From assembly GCA_036873755.1 (NCBI GenBank), contig JAVTVY010017411.1, positions 1-64,000 on the forward strand: 64,000 nucleotides of DNA, written 5' to 3'. Positions 47,401 through 51,939 of this stretch are shown one piece after another. How positions within the stretch are numbered: position 1 is the stretch's first letter; each line of letters begins with the position of its first letter. Below the pieces are notes generated by a model. That model worked only from the letters and a program-made list of their open reading frames with translations, searched no databases and was not told the origin of the DNA. The stretch is from Hanleya hanleyi. Lineage: Eukaryota > Mollusca > Polyplacophora > Lepidopleurida > Hanleyidae. The position numbers were made by a program, and so were the translations under genes.

Positions 47401-50348
47401 CATGTCTAATGATCTTAGGTCAATACGACCTTTTCTGCACTTCATCTTCATGTGACACTATTAGCATCTAGGGACAAACTGATCATTTAACTCTAACCCT
47501 AAACTTTCTGCGCTATCTCCGGAACGACGAGAAAATGGAGTGCTGAAACTCCGGAACTTTATAGTTTATCATATTGGGGTCATTTTGAGCCCATTTGCAT
47601 AACCCCTCAGCAAGGATCATGGGTAAATTCAAGATGGCGGCCACGTGGGGGACCAGAAAAGTGATGTTTTTGTCACATTTCTTCAAAATTTCTGCTTTTC
47701 CGCGATGAAAACTGGGCAAAAGCTATTTTATTTCACATCACATTAATATTTACTAATTTATCATTTACTAGTTTTTGCGGAGAAATTGCATAAATAATAA
47801 TTTCGGAAAATCCGACCGAAAAATCGACCAAAAAATGCCGTTTTTGAAAATGACGCCACTGTGACGTCATCAAAGCGGCCATCTTGGATGTTTTTACATT
47901 TTCTGGTAGAGCTTGACCCAAGGGTATAGTTCGGTAAGTTTCAGCCCCCTAGCTCAAGATATAAGAAAAATAATTAGGGGGGCCATTTCGCCCCCACCTC
48001 CCCCCCAGACCTGGACAGGTCTCAAAAAGCCCAGGCCAGATAGGGTTAAAATATTACAGAAGCTGTTTTTGTAAGGAAGAAACAGGCGACAGTTTTCAGG
48101 CAACAGTTGTTGCCGGTAAAGCATCCTGGTGGTCTTTTCATCTTTTGTCGTTTTCTTGAATATGCCTATAATGTATCACAGTCGCGATCTATGTGACTGT
48201 ACTTATTGATATTAATAATACCTTCATTGCAGACTAATGAAGTCTCTATACATGCATATTATAAGGTAGATTACCAAACAAACAAAACTAACAAACAAAA
48301 ATAAACAAAAAGGAGAACAAAACTAAAAGAAAACAATAAATATCTAGGCGGTCTGCTGGGCCTTTTAAATATCACAATCCGGTAAATTTAAGGAACCAAT
48401 GATACCTTGAATAAAAAACAAGCATTCGGAATATTTCGATTAAATCTGAAGGTGTGTGTCGGCGTATGGGAAAACGTGAATATAATAGTATCCCGTTGCG
48501 GTTGGTTAGATTTCCAACTCGTTTTTTTCTCTTATTGTATTGCTGAAAAATAAGTCTCGCGCATATGTAACACATTTCACAACCAGGTGATATGCCACTG
48601 TTGGTCTTTAATAAATCTGTCTTGTAGACAATCATGGATACAGTTAATGCATATCTAATGGATGTCAAAACAACTCTTGATCATCATCTAAGCTGACGGC
48701 CGTCACTGAAAGAAAGCTGAAAGAAATACACGAGCTGCTATGGGAGTGACTCTGATTAAAGTGTTAAAGAAGAGAAAAGAACAGGCACGGCGGAACAGGG
48801 GGGTTCGTCTGTCAAATCCAAGCCATGACAGATAGCTTGTACACTACAACGAATATCAGCCACTTAACAGAACATATTTGTGAGCTTATGATCCCTCCGA
48901 ACATGCCCATATTTGAACGAATTAAGTGCCTGTCAATGTCTCCATCTGGTTGCTTTGAAGTCCGGTGTTTATAGGCTATCCGAGATTCATTTTATTTAAG
49001 ATACGCCCTCATGTTGTTTCCTCTCGGACTTCAAAGAGTTTGTCCTTCAGCTTCTTCTCTACGTAGGGAGCTTCTTGAAATAAGAACATGAGTTCCTTGA
49101 TAGGAATGGCATATGCCAGTTAGGCAAATCGGATACACCATGCCCAGTGTGGTGTTTTGATCTGGATGGATTAGAGTTCCAATTGGAATAGCTTATGCCA
49201 TTCCCCTCTTGGCATAGCCATCCTTTGTCTGCCCAGTTCCAAAAAGTATGCCATGGAGTTCCAACTCGGCGTAGAATGCGTCTCTGTTTGGAATGCCTTA
49301 TGTCAGTTCCTAGCATGCCCCAATTTCAAGAAGCTTCCTTAAACTGAGCTTTAATCTAATTAAACGGAGATTCCACGAAGGTAGCGTAATGCCCCAACAC
49401 ACCCTCCGTTCATTGGTTGATACTTCAAGGCCTGGTATGGAGATAGGAGTACCGGTAAACAGAACTGTATCATGGAGGATGGCTCATTCATACTCATAAG
49501 TTGAGCTGTGTTCGGCTCCCCAACAAGCATGACAAGTAGAAAACATCTGTGTTGTTGACATGATTAAAGCTTGATGAATCTTTTGATTGAAATGATATAT
49601 ATTTAACATTTAATTTATTTCTACTTCCGAACATTCTCATTTTCTTGACGTGGAATATTAAAAAAAATGAGAAACAACAAAACAGGCAAAATATACAGAG
49701 ATTACACATGTGAAGATTTCTTGTTTTATTACTCGGAAATACGTTAGAACGCGTCTACGGCCATCTAAGACCCCTGGAGCTTCCGGGGCCTGGCCGGCCC
49801 CTGGACCCTCGCCTATTTGTGCTGTGATAGTGGCCCCCCCCTCCCAATCACCAATTGCTTCCGCCGTGCCTGAAGAATGCGTGAAATTATGACTGTTACT
49901 CATTGGTCAACATTGTTTTAGCCTATTTATCATGTCAACATGTAAATTACCTGGCAGAGGTCAACATTCTTTGTTGTGCGGTCATGGTAAGATGCAGTGA
50001 TGCAAGCTCACGTCCTGCAGACTGATCTGATATTTAACAGTAGCTGTGGAGAATGAACCTTTACAGAAACTGGATTCGCTGGATATGCCGGATATCTATT
50101 TGAAAATCTGAATGGACCAATCAAACTGTTTAAAACTGGTAGATATCCCATGATGCACTGTTGATATAAAACTCCATTCCATCGTCTACATTGTATTTCT
50201 TTACAATTTTCAGATTCGTTCACCTCCGATAGAGTACGTATCACTGGACGACGTCAATGATGCCCTAGATCGACTACGTGCAGGCAAAGTTAATGGACGC
50301 GGTATTATCAAGTTTGATGGAAACCCGACGCAGGCGAAGCTTTGTTGA
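11335..50348 (+). CDS. Zinc-dependent alcohol dehydrogenase-like protein, 10 exons
   Basis: Ten exons (11335-11436, 17956-18076, 18460-18510, 18866-19010, 19449-19609, 19876-19985, 26368-26431, 29371-29489, 31155-31304, 50214-50348) sum to 1,158 nt, i.e. 385 residues plus TGA, with every junction GT..AG and phases matching. The product is a medium-chain dehydrogenase/reductase. It has the catalytic-zinc region (GICHSD, then GHEIAG), a structural-zinc lobe with four Cys in C-x5-C-x2-C-x7-C (GCFTSDCGTCSNGESQMC), and a Rossmann motif GAGGLGMWGIQIA for NAD(P). The expected reaction is reversible oxidation of an alcohol to an aldehyde or ketone; the substrate cannot be read from sequence. I see no signal peptide, so it is probably cytosolic. 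Introns 1, 6 and 9 are swollen by mobile elements. The start ATG at 11,335 follows cacgtgaat. Confidence 0.9.
11524..11740. repeat. Inverted minisatellite of gatgcgaa units
   Basis: The left part (11,524-11,600) repeats gatgcgaagttac and gatgcgaagatg. The right part (11,607-11,735) carries the reverse complement (cttcgcatcgtaacttcgca). The block can fold into a long hairpin with staggered pairing. Long open frames in all orientations are a by-product of the short period. Confidence 0.85.
11743..11898. repeat. Tandem repeat, about 66 bp unit, about 2.5 copies
   Basis: ggtacaaaataattacaggcatcc followed by gtaaatacga, ttatggca and gcttggcattt is repeated, with diverged third-copy sequence to 11,898. 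It sits in intron 1 beside the inverted minisatellite. Confidence 0.8.
12318..12716. repeat. Left subterminal array of acatatgt units
   Basis: About 20 copies of an acatatgtNNaaaacttttN unit, in both orientations. Each unit contains the palindrome acatatgt. It forms the left subterminal region of the TIR element. Confidence 0.85.
13036..13175. mobile_element. Nested MITE with cacaggggcttgttgttggt ends
   Basis: 20 bp TIRs (cacaggggcttgttgttggt and its complement) enclose an inner atatactctc/gagagtatat stem. CAGGGG ends are common in hAT elements. Flanks ctaccgca and ctataccgca look like an imperfect duplication. Inserted in the larger TIR element. Confidence 0.75.
13450..13715. repeat. Right subterminal array of acatatgt units
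   Basis: About 13 copies of the same unit as the left array, ending at the right TIR. Confidence 0.85.
14600..14691 (-). repeat. tRNA-like sequence, inverted copy
   Basis: Reverse complement of the three + strand copies below, with A box ttggccgagtgg and B box ggttcgaatcc. Flanking sequence is inverted too (14,505-14,740 against 14,940-15,190), so the whole block is a large inverted duplication. Confidence 0.8.
14743..14912 (+). repeat. Mollusc-type SINE beginning gagtgagtgagtg
   Basis: ggagtgagtgagtgaatagg, then tttaacgtcgctttcaac, tttttcagctatatcacgac, a G-rich purine run (14,803-14,840) and ccactgaaatatcatgccgt. The opening resembles very abundant repeats I know from marine gastropods; that link is from memory. 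The purine run is polymorphism-prone. Confidence 0.6.
15010..15100 (+). repeat. tRNA-like sequence, tandem copy 1
   Basis: A box ttggccgagtgg, B box ggttcgaatcc, and acceptor-like pairing cccgt with acggg. The anticodon arm does not fold cleanly and an extra arm would be long (Leu/Ser-like). Best read as a tRNA-derived repeat. Confidence 0.65.
15305..15397 (+). repeat. tRNA-like sequence, tandem copy 2
   Basis: Same as copy 1 with a single change (gattctgggg for gactctgggg); A and B boxes intact. Confidence 0.65.
15601..15679 (+). repeat. tRNA-like sequence, tandem copy 3 (deleted)
   Basis: A and B boxes intact, but about 16-17 nt between them are missing compared with the other copies, which supports calling these repeats and not functional tRNAs. 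Confidence 0.65.
15893..16018. repeat. GC-rich inverted repeats of actcgcc
   Basis: aaactcgccactcgccgcgc pairs with gcgtggcgactggcgagttt, and a second pair actcgccgcg/cgtggcgagt follows. Probably a small foldback. No gene. Confidence 0.65.
16020..17690. other. Intron 1 remainder, nothing recognised
   Basis: No protein family, tRNA or tandem array that I can support. Small open frames here have no recognisable motif and lack splice or regulatory context. Confidence 0.5.
17755..17812 (+). promoter_or_regulatory. Cluster of nuclear-receptor-like half sites
   Basis: Within 60 nt of intron 1, about 150 nt before exon 2, aaggtta, aaggtca, aaggtcc, aaggtac and aaggtta occur in one orientation (AGGTCA-like half sites). 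It may be regulatory or a simple diverged repeat. Confidence 0.3.
17956..18076 (+). CDS. ADH-like exon 2 (catalytic-zinc Cys)
   Basis: 121 nt after acatttcag, ending ATGG before GTGAGT. Contains GICHSDIH with the expected catalytic-zinc cysteine, then a loop, then FPVVM leading into the GHE of exon 3. Phase 0 to phase 1. Confidence 0.9.
18460..18510 (+). CDS. ADH-like exon 3 (GHE motif)
   Basis: 51 nt after ttattgcag, donor GTATGT. Encodes GHEIAGVVHSLGTEPLK; the His-Glu pair is the classic second zinc-ligand motif of zinc dehydrogenases. Confidence 0.9.
18866..19010 (+). CDS. ADH-like exon 4 (structural-zinc lobe)
   Basis: 145 nt after caaattag, donor GTAAGA. Encodes IGDKVLVYPWLGC and the four-cysteine lobe ending ESQMC, then GLGVGRPGG. 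The first spacing (C-x5-C) is wider than the usual C-x2-C. Confidence 0.9.
19449..19609 (+). CDS. ADH-like exon 5
   Basis: 161 nt after aatgacag, donor GTGAGT. Encodes FSNYVSVPRRDVVIKVPDD and AAMLPCSGLTAYNAV, the conserved segment leading to the cofactor domain. Confidence 0.9.
19876..19985 (+). CDS. ADH-like exon 6 (Rossmann glycine motif)
   Basis: 110 nt after attctatag, donor GTGAGT. Encodes LLIIGAGGLGMWGIQIARA and the second strand ending IISADIS; the final acidic residue favours NAD(H), by analogy with the family. Confidence 0.9.
20500..20587 (-). repeat. tRNA-derived SINE head or tRNA pseudogene
   Basis: On the - strand an A-box-like tggccgaagtagttagagtg and a B box gggttcgcccc lie about 40 nt apart. 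Acceptor pairing is poor, so this is a retroposed tRNA-like sequence, not a working tRNA. Confidence 0.6.
20777..22141 (+). repeat. Mini-Maverick left TIR
   Basis: Matches the reverse complement of 24,680-26,056 almost base for base. In order from the tip: an E-box palindrome (cttgatcacgtgac), a GC-rich segment rich in ccgcgg, two and a half copies of the 150 bp repeat with tgcgcatgcgc, two ctaggggnagataactc blocks, then three copies of a 173 bp repeat starting tctcgtcatttagaaca. Confidence 0.9.
22142..22990 (+). promoter_or_regulatory. Internal repeats with NRF-1-like and CRE palindromes
   Basis: Two more repeats with tctgcgcatgcgcagt (22,326 and 22,502) are followed by three roughly 165-180 bp repeats starting gggctattcacggttcgaat. 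These contain cgtcatcngtgacgtcatc, i.e. one or two TGACGTCA sites per unit, and gagtagtagcgaaagtggcc. They are outside the TIR and resemble 34,680-34,985. Likely regulatory, by motif content only. Confidence 0.55.
23202..23207 (-). terminator. Polyadenylation signal AATAAA for the C2H2 gene
   Basis: TTTATT on the + strand, 14-15 nt beyond the hairpin on the - strand. Confidence 0.7.
23222..23260 (-). terminator. 3' UTR hairpin with GGCTCCCCCA loop strand
   Basis: On the - strand aaacatacccaacgc pairs with gcgtgggtatgtt around ggctccccca. It lies about 145 nt after the C2H2 stop and directly before AATAAA. The same loop and layout recur after the ATPase gene at 63,314-63,356. Confidence 0.7.
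23406..24044 (-). CDS. C2H2 zinc-finger protein of the mini-Maverick
   Basis: 212 residues in the open frame. One C2H2 finger, YTCSECERTFTRHYDMMRHQ plus KNIHG (about residues 24-49), is followed by an acidic Ser/Thr/Glu stretch (residues 50-100) and a charged helical C-terminal half (from about FWDRIVTAAINTHAEAIEDA) ending PGLPDDD. It is presumably a nuclear DNA- or RNA-binding regulator of the element. The first 23 residues are encoded by the 3' end of the inserted retroelement (element/gene junction near 23,972), so this start is not ancestral. The Maverick TATA box and ATG now lie 600 nt upstream at 24,571-24,625. Confidence 0.75.
   Translation of the reverse strand: MDYGRGYSLMDDGWIMNDGLDACNYTCSECERTFTRHYDMMRHQKNIHGTEDAEEPVEADTDTEIDESASTDTESKMADSLSTDMESLTSENQPSSQESEAEPTFWDRIVTAAINTHAEAIEDAGEDNLQQTYTQMRPRIRKTAMAIYEQYTLLPLEMKGDPTHRSIMKTKRHLEEDMGLPPTEALENAIRMRKQLFQDMLPDEYPGLPDDD
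23972..24566 (-). mobile_element. 5'-truncated Penelope-like insert
   Basis: Matches 6,651-7,200: it contains the RT C-terminal 60 or so residues (stop near 24,363) and the shared 3' tail ending aattacaagcg. Its 5' truncation falls a few bases after the Maverick ATG and its 3' end abuts the zinc-finger codons. Confidence 0.8.
24569..24571 (-). other. Probable ancestral ATG of the C2H2 gene
   Basis: ATG on the - strand 46 nt after the TATA box and immediately before the retroelement insert. Reading from here meets a stop after one codon, so the native start is now disconnected. Confidence 0.5.
24617..24625 (-). promoter_or_regulatory. TATA box of the mini-Maverick gene
   Basis: CTATAAAAGC on the - strand, about 50 nt before the ATG. 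It is preceded by four caacgc-type motifs (24,640-24,670). Confidence 0.65.
24680..26056 (-). repeat. Mini-Maverick right TIR
   Basis: Inverted partner of the left TIR. Differences are scattered substitutions and small indels; one NRF-1-like core is changed (gctcatgcgca near 25,519). Confidence 0.9.
26368..26431 (+). CDS. ADH-like exon 7
   Basis: 64 nt after tcactcacag, ending GAAG before GTAAAT. Encodes EEKLQNALKQGADKMLLWNN, the helix after the second strand of the Rossmann fold (family pattern K..A...GAD). Confidence 0.85.
27258..27625 (-). pseudogene. Maverick capsid/protease junction fragment
   Basis: On the - strand, pieces match the end of the major capsid gene and the start of the protease gene of the right-hand Maverick: SRDDFEREYTWFCL, KGNLRL, VVTSSANTPPNMDT. 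A 14 bp minisatellite has expanded between KGNLRL and the next conserved block. It lies in intron 7; the flanking Maverick genes are absent. Confidence 0.7.
27396..27482. repeat. 14 bp minisatellite gtcccaaacgtgga, about 6 copies
   Basis: Six exact or near-exact copies of gtcccaaacgtgga. Period 14 is not a multiple of three, so it shifts the capsid frame it interrupts. Confidence 0.9.
27838..28412. mobile_element. Foldback element with about 270 bp arms
   Basis: Left arm 27,838-28,112 and right arm 28,137-28,412 are inverted copies. The centre is near-perfect (gataaacgataaccagaacc against ggttctggttatcgtttatc). Further pairs include actgagtctcat and tgcacgaatgcactacttcacgg. No transposase is seen. 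Confidence 0.8.
28533..28765 (+). repeat. Penelope-like retroelement-related fragment
   Basis: taattccgcttaagccggtg and ctagggaccccgtgg match the sequence just after the RT stop (reverse complement of 6,970-7,000) and 8,345-8,375. cgcaataaaagcg matches 6,626. The tail (gacaactttttccacctctt) repeats 27,705-27,745 directly. Confidence 0.5.
29371..29489 (+). CDS. ADH-like exon 8
   Basis: 119 nt after gttttgcag, donor GTAAGC. Encodes GGNGIDAAIDFVNTSQTSNR, the family segment G.G.D...DFV..... Confidence 0.88.
30222..30995. mobile_element. Inverted-repeat element with tttttccttctgga arrays
   Basis: At the left (30,225-30,300) units such as gatatttttccttctgga are repeated. At the right (30,885-30,990) the complement ccagaaggaaaaatatc is repeated. 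The interior is AT-rich and lacks a coding frame. Confidence 0.65.
31155..31304 (+). CDS. ADH-like exon 9
   Basis: 150 nt after tttcttcag, donor GTAAGT; phase 0. Encodes GGSLVSVGLFGG and the C-terminal cofactor/catalytic strands through LKELVKLVSRNQ. Confidence 0.88.
31820..33850 (+). repeat. About 13 tandem 150 bp repeats with tgcgcatgcgc
   Basis: Unit: aatggtccgatggggtcg, gaggtatcaatgtgaagc, ggggcatctgatgg, a variable part, tctgcgcatgcgcag, ggtatggaaatagacgtttt. Palindromes lie near 31,920, 32,072, 32,221, 32,381, 32,552, 32,713, 32,865, 33,034, 33,196, 33,360, 33,656 and 33,822. Some are mutated (tgcgcatgtgca near 33,361) and one unit lacks it. Divergence is higher than in the two other arrays. 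Confidence 0.9.
34098..34262. repeat. (gtga)n microsatellites split by caacgcc motifs
   Basis: Two runs of gtga (about 34,100-34,165 and 34,230-34,262) flank a short segment with acaacgccc, ccaacgccc and taacgc. Confidence 0.9.
34960..35410. repeat. Foldback block inside the TIR array
   Basis: gagtagtagcgaaagaacat plus gctttataatt (34,969-35,000) is inverted at 35,374-35,405. Within it, gcatgcgcgcgtacctgtgc plus tgcaccc (35,003-35,030) is inverted at 35,066-35,094. It ends with a ggtggtggt microsatellite. Confidence 0.8.
35185..35310. repeat. (ggt)n array with a central cgttgacg palindrome
   Basis: accaccaccaccaccgggcg, then a palindrome ccgggcgttgacgcccgtca plus acgcccgg, then imperfect ggtggtg repeats to 35,310. 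Confidence 0.85.
35685..36605 (+). other. Possible fragment of a mobile-element protein
   Basis: Two open stretches lie on this strand: 35,685-35,876 and 36,349-36,606. The second contains SDIDLFQQPHTESGIKRSKQ and NKNTVRKTGSVMNVFTR. The latter resembles the entry helix of Crypton-like tyrosine recombinase proteins as I remember them, which is weak evidence. An Asp/Ser/Glu-rich stretch precedes it. No complete gene is visible. Confidence 0.25.
36606..38400. other. Intron 9 segment with small hairpins only
   Basis: Contains a hairpin at 36,617-36,660 (agccagtatatcgat/atcgatacactggct) and an AT-rich short inverted repeat at 37,433-37,557 (gtctctatttc/gaaatagagac). No gene recognised. Confidence 0.45.
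38430..39700. mobile_element. Large foldback element with perfect core
   Basis: The core arms at 38,868-38,927 and 38,943-39,003 are essentially perfect complements (gaactatttacatggtcagt and gtggggaattcttatcggtc, with loop gagccgtcaggcgag). Outer arms also pair imperfectly (38,610-38,700 against 39,540-39,640: gtctccaaactgtaacgg, gtgggcgtttgagtcgg). Both arms encode a similar QFGDF-containing short frame, a by-product of the symmetry. Confidence 0.75.
39905..40045. repeat. Inverted repeat with agcttngaaaacatatct arms
   Basis: gaaaacatatctatga pairs with tatgtgatatgttttc, and atttgacaatcggcctt with aaggcgattgtcaaat. Small foldback. Confidence 0.65.
40615..40694. repeat. Palindromic MITE-like hairpin, 28 bp arms
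   Basis: gttcgatgaggctgcttgcc plus gcatcgcc pairs with gggcgatacggtaagcagcc plus tcatcgaac around ttcgccctgcgggctc. GC-rich loop. Confidence 0.8.
41400..42830 (+). pseudogene. Decayed Maverick protein-primed DNA polymerase B
   Basis: Fragments of a family B polymerase lie in the right order on the + strand but in changing frames with stops. Near 41,500-41,545 LGFKSGRYDLNLIK resembles the exonuclease motif. Near 42,050-42,125 IIGYDANTLC and QPMPARHYT resemble the first polymerase motif. Near 42,305-42,345 VFQFHGCYWHDHD is the aromatic GCYWH block of these polymerases. At least five frame breaks are needed, so it is long dead. The conserved polymerase Asp-Thr-Asp box is not recognisable. It belongs to the decayed Maverick in intron 9. 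Confidence 0.7.
43033..43343 (+). pseudogene. Decayed Maverick packaging ATPase
   Basis: Starts MDPRLQHFFTC and aligns with the ATPase of the right-hand Maverick (63,360-63,966). The P-loop is damaged (GLTGSDKTHF, where the intact loop would have GxxGSGKT). NTTFVDGLPNISDLQLDTLV precedes the Walker B position. It ends early at 43,341-43,343 with the C-terminal third missing. Confidence 0.75.
43484..44165 (+). pseudogene. Decayed Maverick penton-like capsid protein
   Basis: Opens MFYLTLTSNSSVQLFPNHIV, close to the start of the intact penton-like protein at 61,994-61,290. The frame then breaks repeatedly. The 3' part is recognisable near 44,000-44,050 (GLYIFS) and 44,095-44,130 (QVTQSFHHILF). 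The two small genes that precede it in the right-hand Maverick are missing here. Confidence 0.7.
44125..45665 (+). pseudogene. Decayed Maverick major capsid protein, with retroelement insert
   Basis: The N-terminal core-like part is visible at about 44,130-44,270 (CTKQAGDGMSVLIGTRIKRE) and 44,715-44,770, interrupted by a Penelope-like 3' end. Capsid sequence resumes at 44,884 (VEHVLLSSITDIGSIEFTI, then NADTTYIDLTHTYLY), 45,110-45,180, 45,290-45,350 and 45,405-45,520 (YDIVTQDSAMYVRQEKPNG). Stops and frame changes occur throughout. Order and strand match the intact copy at 61,205-59,492. Confidence 0.75.
44298..44592 (-). mobile_element. Penelope-like 3' end inserted in the decayed capsid gene
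   Basis: Same terminus (aattacaagcgtctagtccg) and about 300 bp of 3' tail as at 6,651 and 23,972. The RT coding part is absent, so this is a short 5'-truncated insertion. Confidence 0.8.
45810..46120 (+). pseudogene. Decayed Maverick cysteine protease
   Basis: The start MDRTQPCTRMSHAD follows the capsid remnant as in the right-hand Maverick. Later fragments (EAVFPETFF, then GEQWVEYLTEYQG in another frame) correspond to the region with the catalytic His. The His is replaced by Gln and the Cys region is gone. Confidence 0.65.
46147..47092. mobile_element. 946 bp TIR element with target duplication gtaaagg
   Basis: TIRs of about 29 bp: CTGGGACGAGTATAGAGGGA at the left, with the complement of tatccctttaatattcgtcc and ag at the right. 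It is flanked by gtaaagg on both sides (46,140-46,146 and 47,093-47,099). It has no transposase frame. It sits within or just beyond the decayed protease remnant. Confidence 0.85.
47368..47433. repeat. Hairpin aaaggtcgtattga/tcaatacgacctttt
   Basis: Perfect 15 bp arms around a loop containing tgcatgtgcag and tgcgcatgtc. Small MITE-like palindrome. Confidence 0.75.
47560..48046. repeat. Dispersed repeat, copy 2
   Basis: Longer copy of the family at 3,745-4,032. It includes aagatggcggccacg, tgacgtcatcaaagcggcca, agcttgacccaagggtatag and ends aaaagcccaggccagatagg. Confidence 0.7.
49059..49338. mobile_element. Short foldback element
   Basis: Ends gggagcttcttgaaat and atttcaagaagcttcc are inverted copies. 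Internal words such as ggcatatgcc and gttccaattggaa are also palindromic. About 280 bp, non-coding. Confidence 0.65.
50214..50348 (+). CDS. ADH-like exon 10 (terminal)
   Basis: 135 nt after acaattttcag, ending TGA. Encodes EYVSLDDVNDALDRLRAGKV then NGRGIIKF, the usual C-terminus of this family. It is separated from exon 9 by 18.9 kb. Confidence 0.88.
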   Translation: MRSPPIEYVSLDDVNDALDRLRAGKVNGRGIIKFDGNPTQAKLC

Positions 50349-50820
50349 TTAAACGTTGATATGGGTTGATTGGTTGAGGCTTACAAGTAATTTCAAAATA
50401 TCTGTATCCTCGCCAAACCAGTTTCACTCATGGTGTGCATCACCCGGGCCAGTGAATGATTTGAGAGCCAATGATAGAAATGAAATCCATGGACCAGAAA
50501 AACATGTTTTCTTACTAGGCGTTATGATATATGAAGAAGTATTTGGAAATTGGAATGCTATATAAATATTAATATGCAGCATTTGTTCAGCAAGACTGTA
50601 CTTTCAATTCTGTACAATATCCGGGAATGGTGAGAATTTGCAAAAAAAATGATTGATTCTCTTTGGCGTCAGTGTGGAGGTAATCTTTTCGAAATGTTAT
50701 TTTGTAGTATTTGTGAACCGTAACTAAACGACGCGAAGAAATTGTATAGGTGAATTTATAGCTCACCAACCCAAACAGTAATTGTTCTCTATTTACTATA
50801 CCGCAATGCATTTAACTATT

Positions 50821-50826
50821 AATAAA
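50821..50826 (+). terminator. Candidate polyadenylation signal of the ADH-like gene
   Basis: First AATAAA after the stop codon, giving a 3' UTR of about 480 nt. Confidence 0.4.
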
Positions 50827-50994
50827 TACTTGTTTGCACCAAACATATGGGAACACTATGTGTAGTATGCCAAGTTTTATCGAAAAAAACTTGGTTCTAT
50901 CCGCAAGTGGATTTTCACGCTGCTGTCATTGCTGGAACGGCTCGAGAGTGGAGAGGCGGTTTGAAGGATCAACTTCATAAAGAACGCTTTCTCC

Positions 50995-51310
50995 TCACTA
51001 CATGAATAAATAGTATGGAGAAGAGAAAAGTTTACCTTCCGACAGCACGACAGTCCAACAGATGGAGTTCTTTTATGAAGAGAGAAAACTTTGCCCTAAT
51101 ATATACTGTGAAGGAATATAGAAGAGAAAAACTATTTTATCGACAGCGTCCGACTGTGCGACAGTGCGACAGATCGAGCTCTATATGGAAGGAGGAAAAC
51201 TCTACCGTAATCTATACTACGAAGAGATCGCGGAGATAATTTATCTTCCAACAATATGACACTCCGACAGATCAATATTTAATAGAGGGAAGCAAACTCT
51301 ATCACACCAG
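50995..51310. repeat. Imperfect repeats, inverted partner at 55.9 kb
   Basis: Three diverged units of about 110 bp containing gaagagaaaa, cgacagtgcgacag and gagctctatatgga. A related sequence lies inverted at 55,885-56,045. Together they flank the gypsy remnant. Confidence 0.5.
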
Positions 51311-51939
51311 ACCGAACTACCTCGATAGACCAAGATTTATCAAGCCTAGAATTACCATAGGTTTAGAAAAGATAACTATCAGACTGTCTAAAAGTGTCAA
51401 AATTCAGTGTTCGCAATTCTGATTCACAGCTATTATGTATACATGTATCAGTACATTCAAATGATCATTTCAGATATACACATATGTAGATCACATATAA
51501 TCACATTTATCTTTGCAATCGCAAGTTCAGTCATTTGTTCAACCAGGAATTACTCTACTGAGTCAGACCATAAATTCAAGTATTGGAATGGTATACACAA
51601 ACTGCTAAATATCATTACTAAAAGACTGAATGCATACCCTTCGTGGTCGACCTAGAAATATGTGGGGGCCCATATAAAGACATGGGATTCTTGGTAGTTA
51701 AGGATGTGGATGGACACATAGGATAACGTAAAGGTGGTGTTATAGGGTCGAACATCTTCCAGTCAGTAAAGGACAGCAAAAAACTGTGCAGCAGAAAAAG
51801 TGACGTAAAATCCTCGCCTTACATGAGCAGACAAAGGTGAGCATTGTTCCAAAGGACATGATTGAGTGTAAAGTCGGAGCTGCTGATAGGAAACTTGTAC
51901 TCTTACCAGCCAGATCTATCCTAGTAGTGTTCTGTACCT

